Shown here piece by piece: positions 1 through 7,966 of a stretch of DNA of 64,000 nucleotides. Made by a program: the position numbers and the translations under genes. Position 1 is the first letter of the stretch. Each line of letters opens with the position of its first letter. The notes under the pieces were generated by a model that was not told the origin of the DNA, made no database searches, and was given only the letters and a program-made list of their open reading frames with translations. Origin of the DNA: Verrucomicrobiota bacterium (GTDB lineage: Bacteria > Verrucomicrobiota > Verrucomicrobiia > Verrucomicrobiales > Verrucomicrobiaceae); NCBI GenBank assembly GCA_017301975.1, contig JAFLEI010000004.1, positions 207,610-271,609 on the forward strand. Reading direction: 5' to 3'.

Positions 1-189
1 GTACCCTTTTTTCTGGGCGCTGTTCCAGACGGCGCTGTAACCGGGGAACCAGTTGAGATCCACCTGCTCCTGCTGCGCCTTGGTCTCCTGCAGGCAGATC
101 ACATCGGCATCGCCTTCGAGCATGTATTCGCGCAGGCCTTTGTTGAGGGAGGCACGGATGCCGTTGACGTTCCAGGAGGTGAGTTTCAT
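1..189 (-). CDS. xth: Exodeoxyribonuclease III, N-terminal part (cut by window edge)
   Basis: The first 63 codons are present, read leftwards from an ATG at 189-187; the rest lies outside the window. The protein begins MKLTSWNVNGIRA, and LQETK follows around residues 34-38. These are the two opening motifs of the ExoIII/AP-endonuclease family (the Asn and the metal-binding Glu of the active site). The family removes nucleotides from 3' ends of duplex DNA and cuts at abasic sites in base excision repair. It is divergent from the methyltransferase that follows. The visible part has no frameshift; the identification is firm although only about a quarter of the protein is seen. Confidence 0.92.
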   Translation of the reverse strand, partial: MKLTSWNVNGIRASLNKGLREYMLEGDADVICLQETKAQQEQVDLNWFPGYSAVWNSAQKKGY

Positions 190-280
190 GAGAGGGTGGA
201 TTGAAGCCGGAAACGAGGCGCAGGAAAGGAAGGAATCACGGAAGCTTGCGAATCGCCGCGTACGCAGCTCTCTCTGGGGC

Positions 281-934
281 ATGAGTTTTGACCTGCTGGC
301 CCCGCATTACCGCTGGATGGAGGCGCTGTGTGCCGCCGGCCAGCTGCAGCGTTGCCGCACGGCATTGCTGGCGGAGCTTGCAGCGCCGCAGCGGGTGTTG
401 GTCTATGGCGAAGGCAACGGGCGTTTTCTCGTGGAATTGCTCCGCCGGTTTCCTGCCGCGCAAGTGACAGTGGTGGAGGCCAGCGCGGTGATGATTGAAC
501 TCGCACGTGCGCGCTTGCGACGTGCGGGGTTGGCGCACTCGCACGTCGAGTTCATCCATGCGGATGCGCTCACATGGCCACCACCTGCGTCAGCCTATGA
601 TCTCATTGTGACCTGCTTCTTTCTCGACTGCTTTCGTGAGGATCAATTGCAGCATCTGCTTCCCACCATCGCCAGCGCCGCTGCCGCAGATGCGCAATGG
701 CTGCATGCGGATTTTCAAATAGCCCCCGCAGGTTTGCGGCGTGTTTGCAGCCGGGTGATCGTGGGAATTCTCTATGCCTTTTTTCGCCGCGTGACACGGC
801 TGCCGGCACACGAGCTGGTCAACGTGGCGCCGTATCTGACCACCGCAGGATTCACCCGCCGCGCACGGCGCGAATTCGTTCTGGGCCTGGTGTTTTGTGA
901 CCTTTGGATGGGTTCGAGAGATTGCGTCTCATGA
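281..934 (+). CDS. SAM-dependent class I methyltransferase, substrate unknown
   Basis: A 217-residue protein starting MSFDLLAPHYRWME. Residues 39-50 (VLVYGEGNGRFL) are the glycine-rich SAM-binding loop, and VVEAS then HADAL match the later motifs of the Rossmann methyltransferase fold. YDLIVTCFFLDCF is the usual motif IV region. A hydrophobic Arg-rich stretch after HADFQIAP could contact lipid or membrane. An upstream in-frame ATG at 188 overlaps the exonuclease start codon on the other strand, so the start at 281, where homology to methyltransferases begins, is preferred. The substrate cannot be read from the sequence; small-molecule or quinone-type targets are possible. Confidence 0.75.
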   Translation: MSFDLLAPHYRWMEALCAAGQLQRCRTALLAELAAPQRVLVYGEGNGRFLVELLRRFPAAQVTVVEASAVMIELARARLRRAGLAHSHVEFIHADALTWPPPASAYDLIVTCFFLDCFREDQLQHLLPTIASAAAADAQWLHADFQIAPAGLRRVCSRVIVGILYAFFRRVTRLPAHELVNVAPYLTTAGFTRRARREFVLGLVFCDLWMGSRDCVS

Positions 935-1007
935 TCGTCACATAACTTGCTCATTCGATGCCAATCCACGCGGATCAAAGCAAGCGTATCCATGCTTTAT
1001 ATGCAGC

Positions 1008-1922
1008 ATGGACCCTAAACCACACTCCCAAAATCGGTGGTTGCTTGCGCTGAGTTTCAGCGTCATGGCAGCCGTGTCATATTCAAACGCCAGCGCCGGT
1101 GCTCCCGCCGCAGCGAAGAATCCCGCCGTCGATGCTTTTGACTGGAAGGAGAACACCATCTCCCCCGTCACCAATCCGATGTACTTCGAAGATCCGGTGA
1201 TCCGCTCCGAAATCCGCCCGATCTTCATCTATCACAACTTCGACAACCAGTTCGTCACGGGTCGTGGCAGCGCACGCGTGGGAGCCGTCCAGTTCCGCTA
1301 TGCCATCACGGACCGCCTCGCCTTCATCGCGACGCAGGACGGCTATCTGAACATCAATGGCACAGGAGTGAAGGGCAGCGGCTGGATGGATCTGGCGGCT
1401 GGTTTTAAATACGCCTTGATCAACGATGTGCAGAACCAGTTCATCCTCACCCCGGGCTTCACCTTCCAGCTTCCGACAGGTGACAAAGATGTGTTCCACG
1501 GACGTGGGTCAGGCCAGTTCAATCCCTTCATCTCCTTTGCGAAGGGCTACGGCGACCTCCACATCACAGGCAACATCGGCGCACTCATTCCGATGCTGCG
1601 CGCTGAACAGAACACCATGGCCCATTACAGCCTGATGGTGGACTACTACGTCAGCAAATGGTTCATCCCCTTCGCCACCGCGAACTTCTGGACCACGCTC
1701 AACAATGCCTCCAACATCCCCGGTCTCCGCAGCAACGGCTACGATGTGATCAACTTCGGCGCGGGCAATGCCAGCGGCTCCACACAAGGCATGCTGGGCA
1801 TTGGTTTCCGCTCACGCATTCAGAAGAATGTCGATGTCGGCTTTGCCTATGAAATGGCGGTCGTGAAGCCCTACGGCCTCTCGAACAACCGCTTCACCAT
1901 GGACATGAGCATCCGCTTCTAA
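1008..1922 (+). CDS. Outer-membrane beta-barrel protein, function unknown
   Basis: 304 residues with an N-terminal signal peptide (LLALSFSVMAAVSYSNASA, cleavage near residue 31). The mature part alternates polar and aromatic residues with many Gly-containing turns, and it ends in MSIRF. A terminal Phe preceded by alternating hydrophobics is the usual sorting signal of outer-membrane barrels. Phrases such as GWMDLAAGFKYALI and QFILTPGFTFQLPTGD resemble the transporter/phenol-degradation-type barrel families. The start at 1008 places the signal peptide correctly; a longer reading frame from 897 would overlap the preceding gene. It is followed by a strong terminator, so it is probably transcribed alone. 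The cargo is not evident. Confidence 0.7.
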   Translation: MDPKPHSQNRWLLALSFSVMAAVSYSNASAGAPAAAKNPAVDAFDWKENTISPVTNPMYFEDPVIRSEIRPIFIYHNFDNQFVTGRGSARVGAVQFRYAITDRLAFIATQDGYLNINGTGVKGSGWMDLAAGFKYALINDVQNQFILTPGFTFQLPTGDKDVFHGRGSGQFNPFISFAKGYGDLHITGNIGALIPMLRAEQNTMAHYSLMVDYYVSKWFIPFATANFWTTLNNASNIPGLRSNGYDVINFGAGNASGSTQGMLGIGFRSRIQKNVDVGFAYEMAVVKPYGLSNNRFTMDMSIRF

Positions 1923-1962
1923 TTTCGATTTTTTGTCAGGTTGAGTCAGAAGTTAAGTTGGC

Positions 1963-1999
1963 GCGCACGGGGACGAAAGTCCCCGTGCGTTTCTGTTTT
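1963..1999 (+). terminator. Rho-independent terminator of the barrel protein gene
   Basis: A 10-bp perfect stem (GCACGGGGAC, 1965-1974, with GTCCCCGTGC, 1979-1988) closes on a GAAA tetraloop and is followed by a T-rich run. It lies about 40 bases after the stop codon at 1922. Confidence 0.85.
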
Positions 2000-2085
2000 G
2001 GGCCTGTTGTTTTGCGATTGGCGGGACCGGGTAAAATGATCTAAGTTGGTGGGAAGGGTCGCCGTTATGATCCCCCAGACAACCC

Positions 2086-3099
2086 ATGACACGCCACCCT
2101 CTTTCCCATGCCGCCGGCGCCCTTGCGCTGCTTTTCGCCTTCAATTCATGTGGCAGGCAAGAGCAGCCCGCCGCCACACCGCCTGCCCAGCCAGAGCCCG
2201 TGGCAGCCAAGCCCGCCGCACCCGCCCCTGTGCCGGTTCCCCCTCCCGCCAAACCCGCGGACCCGGTGTTTTCCGCCACCCCCGTGGATCTGAACGGCTT
2301 CGGCAGTGACGAGCCCGTCCTGCGCGTCAATGAACCCACCCGCGGTGTGATCGTCATCGAGCCCAAGGACATCAAGCACACCTCCCAGCAGCATTGGGAT
2401 CAATACGACTGCACCAGCTTCACTGCCAAGCGCTGGGGCCGCTATGAGGTGCGCGTGACTTATACCCTCAGGAACACCACGCTTGGCACGCAGTTTCGCT
2501 TCGCCCAGCAGCCGCTGAAAAAGACGCTCATGGCCACCAGCCAGCCCAAGTGCGTCGTCTATGGCACGGTGTATGTGGACAAGCCCATGATGTATCCGTT
2601 TTCGCTCTATGCAGCCGCCACCGGAAATGAGCCGGGATTTGAAATTCAGGAAGTCGCCTTTGTGCCTGCTCCTGAAGGCCCCGCTCCAGTACAGGCCGCA
2701 GACGGCAGCATCGTCCTTGAAGCCAGCAGCGCCACCACCTGGTCAGAAAACATGCGCTATGAGCCGAAGTCCGAGAAAAACTGCCTCGGCTTCTGGACCA
2801 GCGAAGACGACTTCGCCGAATGGGACTTCGAAGTCACCAAACCCGGCCGCTTCAAAGTGACCGTCGTTCACGGCTGCGGCACCGGCAATGAGGGCAGCGA
2901 AGTCGCCGTGAAACTCGGGGAAAAGGAACTCAAATTCAATGTCAAGGACACCGGCGGCTTTCAGAAGTGGTCTGAAGAGCAGGTCGGTGAAGTCGAGATC
3001 AAAAAACCAGGCAAGATGCGCCTCGTGATCGATCCCGTGTCGAAAGCCAAGAGTGCCGTGCTCGACGTCAACAAGGTCGTGCTCACTCCGGTGGGCTGA
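2086..3099 (+). CDS. Secreted lipoprotein with Pro/Ala-rich linker, function unknown
   Basis: 337 residues. The N-terminus (ALALLFAFNSC) gives a lipobox with Cys22, so the protein should be lipid-anchored. Residues 23-65 are a Pro/Ala-rich linker. Two related beta-rich halves follow, each with an aromatic W..YD or W.SE.NMRYE start and a closing segment; the second ends in KPGKMRLVIDPVSKA and VLDVNKVVLTP. That closing pattern is common in carbohydrate-binding or sialidase-associated beta-sandwich domains attached to secreted fucosidases and sulfatases of Verrucomicrobiota and Planctomycetota. No catalytic motif is visible, so a binding role at the cell surface is the most that can be inferred. 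Confidence 0.6.
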   Translation: MTRHPLSHAAGALALLFAFNSCGRQEQPAATPPAQPEPVAAKPAAPAPVPVPPPAKPADPVFSATPVDLNGFGSDEPVLRVNEPTRGVIVIEPKDIKHTSQQHWDQYDCTSFTAKRWGRYEVRVTYTLRNTTLGTQFRFAQQPLKKTLMATSQPKCVVYGTVYVDKPMMYPFSLYAAATGNEPGFEIQEVAFVPAPEGPAPVQAADGSIVLEASSATTWSENMRYEPKSEKNCLGFWTSEDDFAEWDFEVTKPGRFKVTVVHGCGTGNEGSEVAVKLGEKELKFNVKDTGGFQKWSEEQVGEVEIKKPGKMRLVIDPVSKAKSAVLDVNKVVLTPVG

Positions 3100-3110
3100 A
3101 TTCTGCATGC

Positions 3111-3722
3111 ATGGACTGCGCACGCACCTCCACCCGTGATCCCGAGACCTGGCTCGATCTCGCGCCGGAGTTCTCACAGGCCATGGCGCGGCTGGTGCGC
3201 GGCTGGATTCAGCGCTGGGAGCCTGACCTGACGGAGTCCATCAAATGGAACGTGCTCTGCTTCAGCGGACGTAAAAACATTTGCGGTCTCAGCGCCTGCA
3301 AGAAGCATCTCGGCATCACCTTCTTTCGCGGCACGGAGCTGCGGGAGATCACTCAGTTGTTTGAAGGCGGTGAGGCCAACACCAGCATCCAGACCATCCG
3401 CGTCACCAAACTGGAGAAGCTGAACGCGAAGGCCTTTCAGCGTCTGCTGCATGCCGCTGTGGCCTTGGATGCCGATGAATCCGCCAAGCCGCCTCCGGGG
3501 AAGCAGCGCGCCGAATGGCCCATGCCCGCAGCACTTGCCAAGGCGCTGAAGCAAAACCCAAAAGCGGCCGCAGGCTTCAAGGCCATGAGCATTTCCTGCC
3601 AGCGCGAATACAAGGTGTGGGTCAGCACCGCGAAGCAGGAGGAAACCATCCAGCGCCGGTTGGCCGAAACTCTCCGCGCCCTTGCCTCCGGCAAGAAGTG
3701 GGCACAGCGCAAAGAGGCCTGA
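3111..3722 (+). CDS. DUF1801 / YdeI (OmdA)-type protein
   Basis: 203 residues. Residues 1-125 match the DUF1801 fold (LVRGWIQRWEPDLTESIKWNVLCF; GLSACKKHLGITFFRG), seen in iron-chaperone-like and YdeI proteins. The C-terminal part (PMPAALAKALKQNP, FKAMSISCQREYKVWV, then a helical RRLAETLRALASGKKW) is the YdeI/OmpD-associated element, where AL..NP.A...F..L....R.EY..W is conserved. The family is linked in the literature to stress or bacteriocin protection, but its biochemical role is not known. The start is 11 bases after the stop of the preceding lipoprotein gene, so both may share a transcript. It converges with the next gene. Confidence 0.75.
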   Translation: MDCARTSTRDPETWLDLAPEFSQAMARLVRGWIQRWEPDLTESIKWNVLCFSGRKNICGLSACKKHLGITFFRGTELREITQLFEGGEANTSIQTIRVTKLEKLNAKAFQRLLHAAVALDADESAKPPPGKQRAEWPMPAALAKALKQNPKAAAGFKAMSISCQREYKVWVSTAKQEETIQRRLAETLRALASGKKWAQRKEA

Positions 3723-3724
3723 AA

Positions 3725-5995
3725 CTACGGCAGGTACTCCACCCGGTCCGGCACGCCGTTGTTATTGCCATCAAACGGCAGCGGATCCTCCAGATCCTTG
3801 CGGCCATCTTCATCATGATCGTTCTCAGGCTGCAGCCACGCATCATTCTCATTCAACCACTCGCCCTGCTCGCGTAGTGCGTGCCAGACCTGCACCACCG
3901 CATCCGCTCGCGTGAGCGGGCGTTGCGCCACGTCCTTGCTGAAAAGCCCGCGATCCACGTGCAGTTTCAAGGCGGTGGCCCAGCGATACAGCGTGGCCCA
4001 GTCCGCCCGGTTGTCGGGGTTGAAACTCTTGTCCGTCGTCACAATGCCCCAGGAACACAGCGACTCGATCGCAGCACGATCCGCATCGTCTTTACCCACG
4101 TCCGTAAAGCGCGGTGCGTCAGCAATCTTCCACTCCGGCGGGTTCACCTTCGCACGGAGCACGCGTGTCAGCACACGCGCCAGCTCACGGCGCGTCATCA
4201 CATGACCCGCATCAAACAAGACGCTGTCCGCATCCGCCGGCCACAGGCCGCGCACGGCCAGCATGTTCGCTGGTTCAAAATAAACCGCATCGTTGGGCAG
4301 ATCCTGCCAGGGCCACAGCAGCACTCCCGGGCCACCGGTGCCGCGCACCAGTCGCAGTTGAATCTCCCGCCAGTACTTCTGCCCAGCCGCCGCTTCGCGG
4401 GGCTGGATGCCATCCCGCAGGCAGAGCCACGCCAGCGTCGCACTGGCCTGCCCCACGTGCATCATCTGCCCGTGCAGCCGCAGCGCACTCTGCACCACAC
4501 TGCTCACGCCGATGTTCTTGGAGCAGCCCAGCAGGCCGTTCACCTGCACCGGCACCAAACCGCGCAGCGGAAACATCGCGCGGTCGGTGTCCGTGTGCCA
4601 GCCACGTGAAGGCGTCTGCACGTACAGCCATGGCCCGTTGCGATCCTCGCTGAGGAAACGGCGGCGCGTCGGATGAAAGTCGATGTTGAACTGAAAGCCG
4701 AACAGGCCATCCGGCACCATCACCTTCGCCCACTTCGGTTCACGAGTTTCAGCGCGGATGTCCTGCTCGCGCAGCATGTAGAGCGCTTCCAGGCGCAGAC
4801 CTTCGCGCACGTACGGTTTGGGCGGCAGCCGGTCAGCCGTACCAAATTCGTTCGTGAGCTCCATGTAGCGGAAGCTCTGCGGAAAGTCGCCCACTCGATC
4901 ATGCACCGCTGTTTGCAGGTGGTAGAGCATGCCCAGAGTGTGCTGCTTCGAATCGTCAAAGATGATCTGCCGCTGCACCGGTGTCAGATCCACGATGTTT
5001 TTCTTCGACGCACCCGCCTCCGTTTTTTCCAGCGCATCCACCACCCGCTGCGGGAGCTGGCACAGCGGATAATCCTGCACCGGCCAGTTCAAAAACGTTG
5101 CCTCCGTGCCGGGTGCCAGGCCATTGTGCCACCGATCCACCAGCCGCCGATGCGTGTACACACTCCAACCGGACTGGCTGTAAGGTCCCGTGCTCATGTC
5201 GCTGTCCACCCACGGTGGCGTTTTGTCGAGCTGCGCAAACGAGCGCGCGTCGTAGCTCCTCGGTTTGGATATGACGCTGTTCTTGCCCGCCTCGCGCACC
5301 ACCACGCACCACGACAGCGGGTTCATCTCCTGCTGGCCCGCATCATCAAACGCTGCGGGAGCACTCGCCTCGCCAAAGCGCGCTTTCAAATCCGGCCCCG
5401 CGCCATACTTCGCGCCGCTGAGCCGGATCACATCACCCCAGTCGGATGAGTCGAGAGTGAGCCGCGCTTTGACCGTGAGCGAGTCCGAACCGCGAACGAA
5501 AACACAACCCGTCACCCGGCCGCCTTCCACCATCGCCTTGTCCACCTGCCAGCCGCGCTCGATGCGCAGCACCCCGGCATCGACATACGGTTTCACAAGC
5601 CCCTCGAAAATCTTCGCCGCCGCCGCTGGCTCAATAGTCTCCGTGCCGCAGTAGGCGTTTCCGGGAGAGGGGATGCCGTAGGTCTGCGAGTTGTGCGCCC
5701 GGATGCGTTCGATCACCTCGCTGTAAATCCCGCTGCGCGGAAAATTCACCCGCCGCCCGTTCACCCCCGTCCACTCATCCGGGCACCCCACGCCCTCCGC
5801 GCTGAACTGCCCGCCCAGCCACTCGATGTCATTCACCAGCACAATCCTCTTCACCCCCAGCCTCGCCGCCTGCACCGCCGCCGCACAGGCCGATTCATTG
5901 CCCCCGACGATGAGGAGGTCGGCTTCGGTGACTTCTGCAGATGCAGGCATGATGAGACCTGCGAATAAGAGCAAGACGATTCGCTTCATAAACAT
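3725..5995 (-). CDS. Secreted FAD-dependent oxidoreductase (FAD_oxidored family)
   Basis: 756 residues with a clear signal peptide ending ASA at residue 20. Immediately after it, ADLLIVGGNESACAAAVQAARLG (split over residues 26-48) is the dinucleotide-binding motif, with the GG.ESA form typical of the FAD_oxidored family found in Verrucomicrobiota, Planctomycetota and Bacteroidota. Residues EWLGGQFSAEGVGCPDEW continue that family's substrate face. About residues 625-690 (FTDVGKDDADRAAIESLC, RADWATLYRW) resemble an S-layer-homology-like repeat. The extreme C-terminus (NDHDEDGRKDLEDPLPFDGNNNGVPD) is an Asp/Asn-rich calcium-loop region. The substrate is unknown; polysaccharide-related oxidation is often proposed for the family. 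An alternative ATG lies two codons downstream. Confidence 0.8.
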   Translation of the reverse strand: MFMKRIVLLLFAGLIMPASAEVTEADLLIVGGNESACAAAVQAARLGVKRIVLVNDIEWLGGQFSAEGVGCPDEWTGVNGRRVNFPRSGIYSEVIERIRAHNSQTYGIPSPGNAYCGTETIEPAAAAKIFEGLVKPYVDAGVLRIERGWQVDKAMVEGGRVTGCVFVRGSDSLTVKARLTLDSSDWGDVIRLSGAKYGAGPDLKARFGEASAPAAFDDAGQQEMNPLSWCVVVREAGKNSVISKPRSYDARSFAQLDKTPPWVDSDMSTGPYSQSGWSVYTHRRLVDRWHNGLAPGTEATFLNWPVQDYPLCQLPQRVVDALEKTEAGASKKNIVDLTPVQRQIIFDDSKQHTLGMLYHLQTAVHDRVGDFPQSFRYMELTNEFGTADRLPPKPYVREGLRLEALYMLREQDIRAETREPKWAKVMVPDGLFGFQFNIDFHPTRRRFLSEDRNGPWLYVQTPSRGWHTDTDRAMFPLRGLVPVQVNGLLGCSKNIGVSSVVQSALRLHGQMMHVGQASATLAWLCLRDGIQPREAAAGQKYWREIQLRLVRGTGGPGVLLWPWQDLPNDAVYFEPANMLAVRGLWPADADSVLFDAGHVMTRRELARVLTRVLRAKVNPPEWKIADAPRFTDVGKDDADRAAIESLCSWGIVTTDKSFNPDNRADWATLYRWATALKLHVDRGLFSKDVAQRPLTRADAVVQVWHALREQGEWLNENDAWLQPENDHDEDGRKDLEDPLPFDGNNNGVPDRVEYLP

Positions 5996-6034
5996 AGAGA
6001 TGGTGCGTCGCTGGGGGCGACGGCTTAGCTAAAC

Positions 6035-7300
6035 TCACACCCCACCCGCCCGCACCGTCGCATAGCTCTTCTTCCCTTTGCGCAAAATGCAAAGTCTCCC
6101 TCGCAGGAAGCTTTCAGCCGTCAGCACGGGCACTTCTCCAGCAGGCACTTGCGCGTTGTTGATGTAGAAGCCGCCGCCTTTCATGAGGCGACCCGCATCT
6201 CCCTTGGAGGTGGCAAGGCCCAGCGTCACCAGCAGATCGGCGATCTGTGGGATGTTCGCGAGATCGACTTCGGTGCTTGGCGCAGAAGCGGTGGCTTCGA
6301 TCAGCGTCCCCACATCCGCGGTGGCTAGATCAGCTCCGCCAAAGAGCGCCTGGGAAGCGAGGATGACCTTTTGCAGTTCTTCCTCACCATGGACCATGCG
6401 GGTGACTTCGGCGGCAAGGCGCTTGTGGCCGCTGCGCTGTCCGGGATTCGCGTTGTGCTCGGCTTCGATGGCTTCGATCTCTTCATGCGAGAGCAGCGTG
6501 AACTGGCGAAGGAAGCGCGGCACGTCAGGGTCCTCGGAGTTCACCCAGAACTGGTAGAAGGCATACGGGCTCGTCTTGGCGGCGTCCATCCAGATGGCGC
6601 CGGCTTCGGACTTGCCGAACTTTTTGCCCGAGCTCGTGGTGATCAGCGGGAAGGTGACCACGTAGGTCTGCTGGCCGCGCATTTTGCGCACGAGGTCGAT
6701 GCCGGCGGTCATGTTGCCCCACTGGTCGCTGCCGCCGATCTGCACCGTGCAGCCGTGACGCTCATTGAGCACCACAAAGTCGTACGACTGCAGGATCATG
6801 TACGTGAACTCGGTGAATGAAATCCCGCTTTCCAGCCGGGCGCTGACGGACTCCTTCGCCAGCATCCAGGCGATGGTGAAATTTTTACCAATGTCGCGCA
6901 GCAGCTCCACGGCGCTCAGCTTGCAGATCCAGGAGGCGTTGTCTTCGATGATGGTTTGCTCAGGGACAAGGATGCTGCGGATCTGCACCTCGATGCGCTT
7001 CACAAATTCAGCGACGGTTTCGGGCGTATTGAGCGTGCGCTCGTTCGCCTTGCCGCTGGGGTCGCCGATCAAACCGGTGCCGCCGCCGACGATGGCGATG
7101 GCCTTGTGCCCATGCTCCTGCACGCGGCGCAGTGCCATGAGCGGCAGCAGGTTGCCGATGTGCAGGCTGTCCGCCGTGGGATCAAAACCGCAATAGAAGG
7201 TCTGCTGCGTTTTGAGGGCTTCCTTGAGGGCTTCGAGGTCGCTGCACTGCTTGAGCAGGCCGCGCCATTCGAGATCGGCGATCAGATCGGTCGTGGGCAT
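6035..7300 (-). CDS. tyrS: Tyrosyl-tRNA synthetase
   Basis: 421 residues. It charges tRNA-Tyr with tyrosine in the cytoplasm. The class I signature HIGN is at residues 47-50 (FDPTADSLHIGNLLPL), and the second signature appears as KFGKS near residues 226-230. DQWGNMTAGIDLVRK is the tyrosine-specific pocket region, and the C-terminal GDAGRLMKGGGFYINN is the S4-like RNA-binding domain. The reading frame extends in frame upstream to 7609, but the extra segment is non-homologous, covers a dispersed repeat and overlaps the neighbouring lipoprotein gene; the ATG at 7300 (MPTTDLIADLEWRG) fits the family length of about 420. Confidence 0.95.
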   Translation of the reverse strand: MPTTDLIADLEWRGLLKQCSDLEALKEALKTQQTFYCGFDPTADSLHIGNLLPLMALRRVQEHGHKAIAIVGGGTGLIGDPSGKANERTLNTPETVAEFVKRIEVQIRSILVPEQTIIEDNASWICKLSAVELLRDIGKNFTIAWMLAKESVSARLESGISFTEFTYMILQSYDFVVLNERHGCTVQIGGSDQWGNMTAGIDLVRKMRGQQTYVVTFPLITTSSGKKFGKSEAGAIWMDAAKTSPYAFYQFWVNSEDPDVPRFLRQFTLLSHEEIEAIEAEHNANPGQRSGHKRLAAEVTRMVHGEEELQKVILASQALFGGADLATADVGTLIEATASAPSTEVDLANIPQIADLLVTLGLATSKGDAGRLMKGGGFYINNAQVPAGEVPVLTAESFLRGRLCILRKGKKSYATVRAGGV

Positions 7301-7312
7301 GAGAAGGGGAAA

Positions 7313-7341
7313 ATGACGAGTGACGAATTTAGAATGACGAA
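7313..7341 (+). repeat. Short dispersed repeat, copy upstream of tyrS
   Basis: A 29-base unit built of ATGACGA-type submotifs (ATGACGAGTGACGA followed by AGAATGACGAA). It matches at 26 of 29 positions the unit at 40777-40805, read on the minus strand. It sits 12 bases upstream of the tyrS start codon, so it lies in the tyrS leader. Read through on the tyrS strand it gives the peptide FRHSKFVTRHF, the sort of artefact that inflates predicted N-termini. Confidence 0.7.
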
Positions 7342-7397
7342 AAGGCGGTGGCCCGCTCAACTTCGTCTCTTGCGATGCGGATGGCAGTATGACGCCT

Positions 7398-7922
7398 TTA
7401 GGGCGTCGAGCCCGGTTCAGAGCGCAGGAGCTGGGTGCCGTTGAATCTTTCGTTGGGCCTGAAAAGCCAGCCGGGGCTTTCATTGCGGACTTCCCAGCGG
7501 CGCAGTTCAAACTCTGGCAGCACCATATTGCTGTTGGGGTCAAACACCTTGCGGCCCGTGAATCGGCCATAAAGGGTGTACTCAGCATTGTGATCGTCGC
7601 CGTAGGCATAGCCGCCGTCGGTGGGCGCTTCAGGCAGGCGGTAGGGGATCTTCTGGTAGCGCTCGTTCATGATGACGAGCCTCGAGTTCTCCCAGGTCTG
7701 CCCTGGGCTGCGCACGTAGCCCCAGAGATGCGTGTGATTGATGTAGAAACGACGGCCGATGAAGTAGTCCCCGCGCGGCTCCAGGGCGATCTGGCGGCGG
7801 CGTGCCTCCACCAAGGCGGACTGCTGCGGAGAGAGGCCGGTGGTTTCACAGCCCGTGATGAGCAGGCTGGCAAGGCAGAGCAATAAGGAGAAGAGGGCGC
7901 GGCGTGGCATGGCGGTGCGCAT
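7398..7922 (-). CDS. Small lipoprotein, function unknown
   Basis: 174 residues. The lipobox LITGC places the lipidated Cys at residue 25 of the ATG at 7922 (or 21 from a second ATG at 7910). The mature part has an extended, basic and aromatic composition (GDYFIGRRFYINHTHLWGYVR, split; YTLYGRFTGRKVFDPNSN; EFELRRWEVRNESPGWLFRPNERF) suggesting a compact beta-rich domain. Similar small lipoproteins recur in Verrucomicrobiota, but I recognise no named family. It is divergent from the sulfatase gene with about 45 bases between start codons, so both promoters would have to overlap there. Confidence 0.6.
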   Translation of the reverse strand: MRTAMPRRALFSLLLCLASLLITGCETTGLSPQQSALVEARRRQIALEPRGDYFIGRRFYINHTHLWGYVRSPGQTWENSRLVIMNERYQKIPYRLPEAPTDGGYAYGDDHNAEYTLYGRFTGRKVFDPNSNMVLPEFELRRWEVRNESPGWLFRPNERFNGTQLLRSEPGSTP

Positions 7923-7966
7923 TGTGAAGCGTGCCGGAGCCGTCGCAATGGGAAAGGCGCAACTTG

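Noticed and set aside
188..280. In-frame N-terminal extension of the methyltransferase from the ATG at 188
   Set aside because: It would overlap the start codon of the divergent exonuclease gene, and the added residues look like noncoding leader.
7301..7609. In-frame upstream extension of tyrS
   Set aside because: It covers a dispersed repeat and part of the lipoprotein gene, and tyrosyl-tRNA synthetases begin near MPTTDLI here by length.
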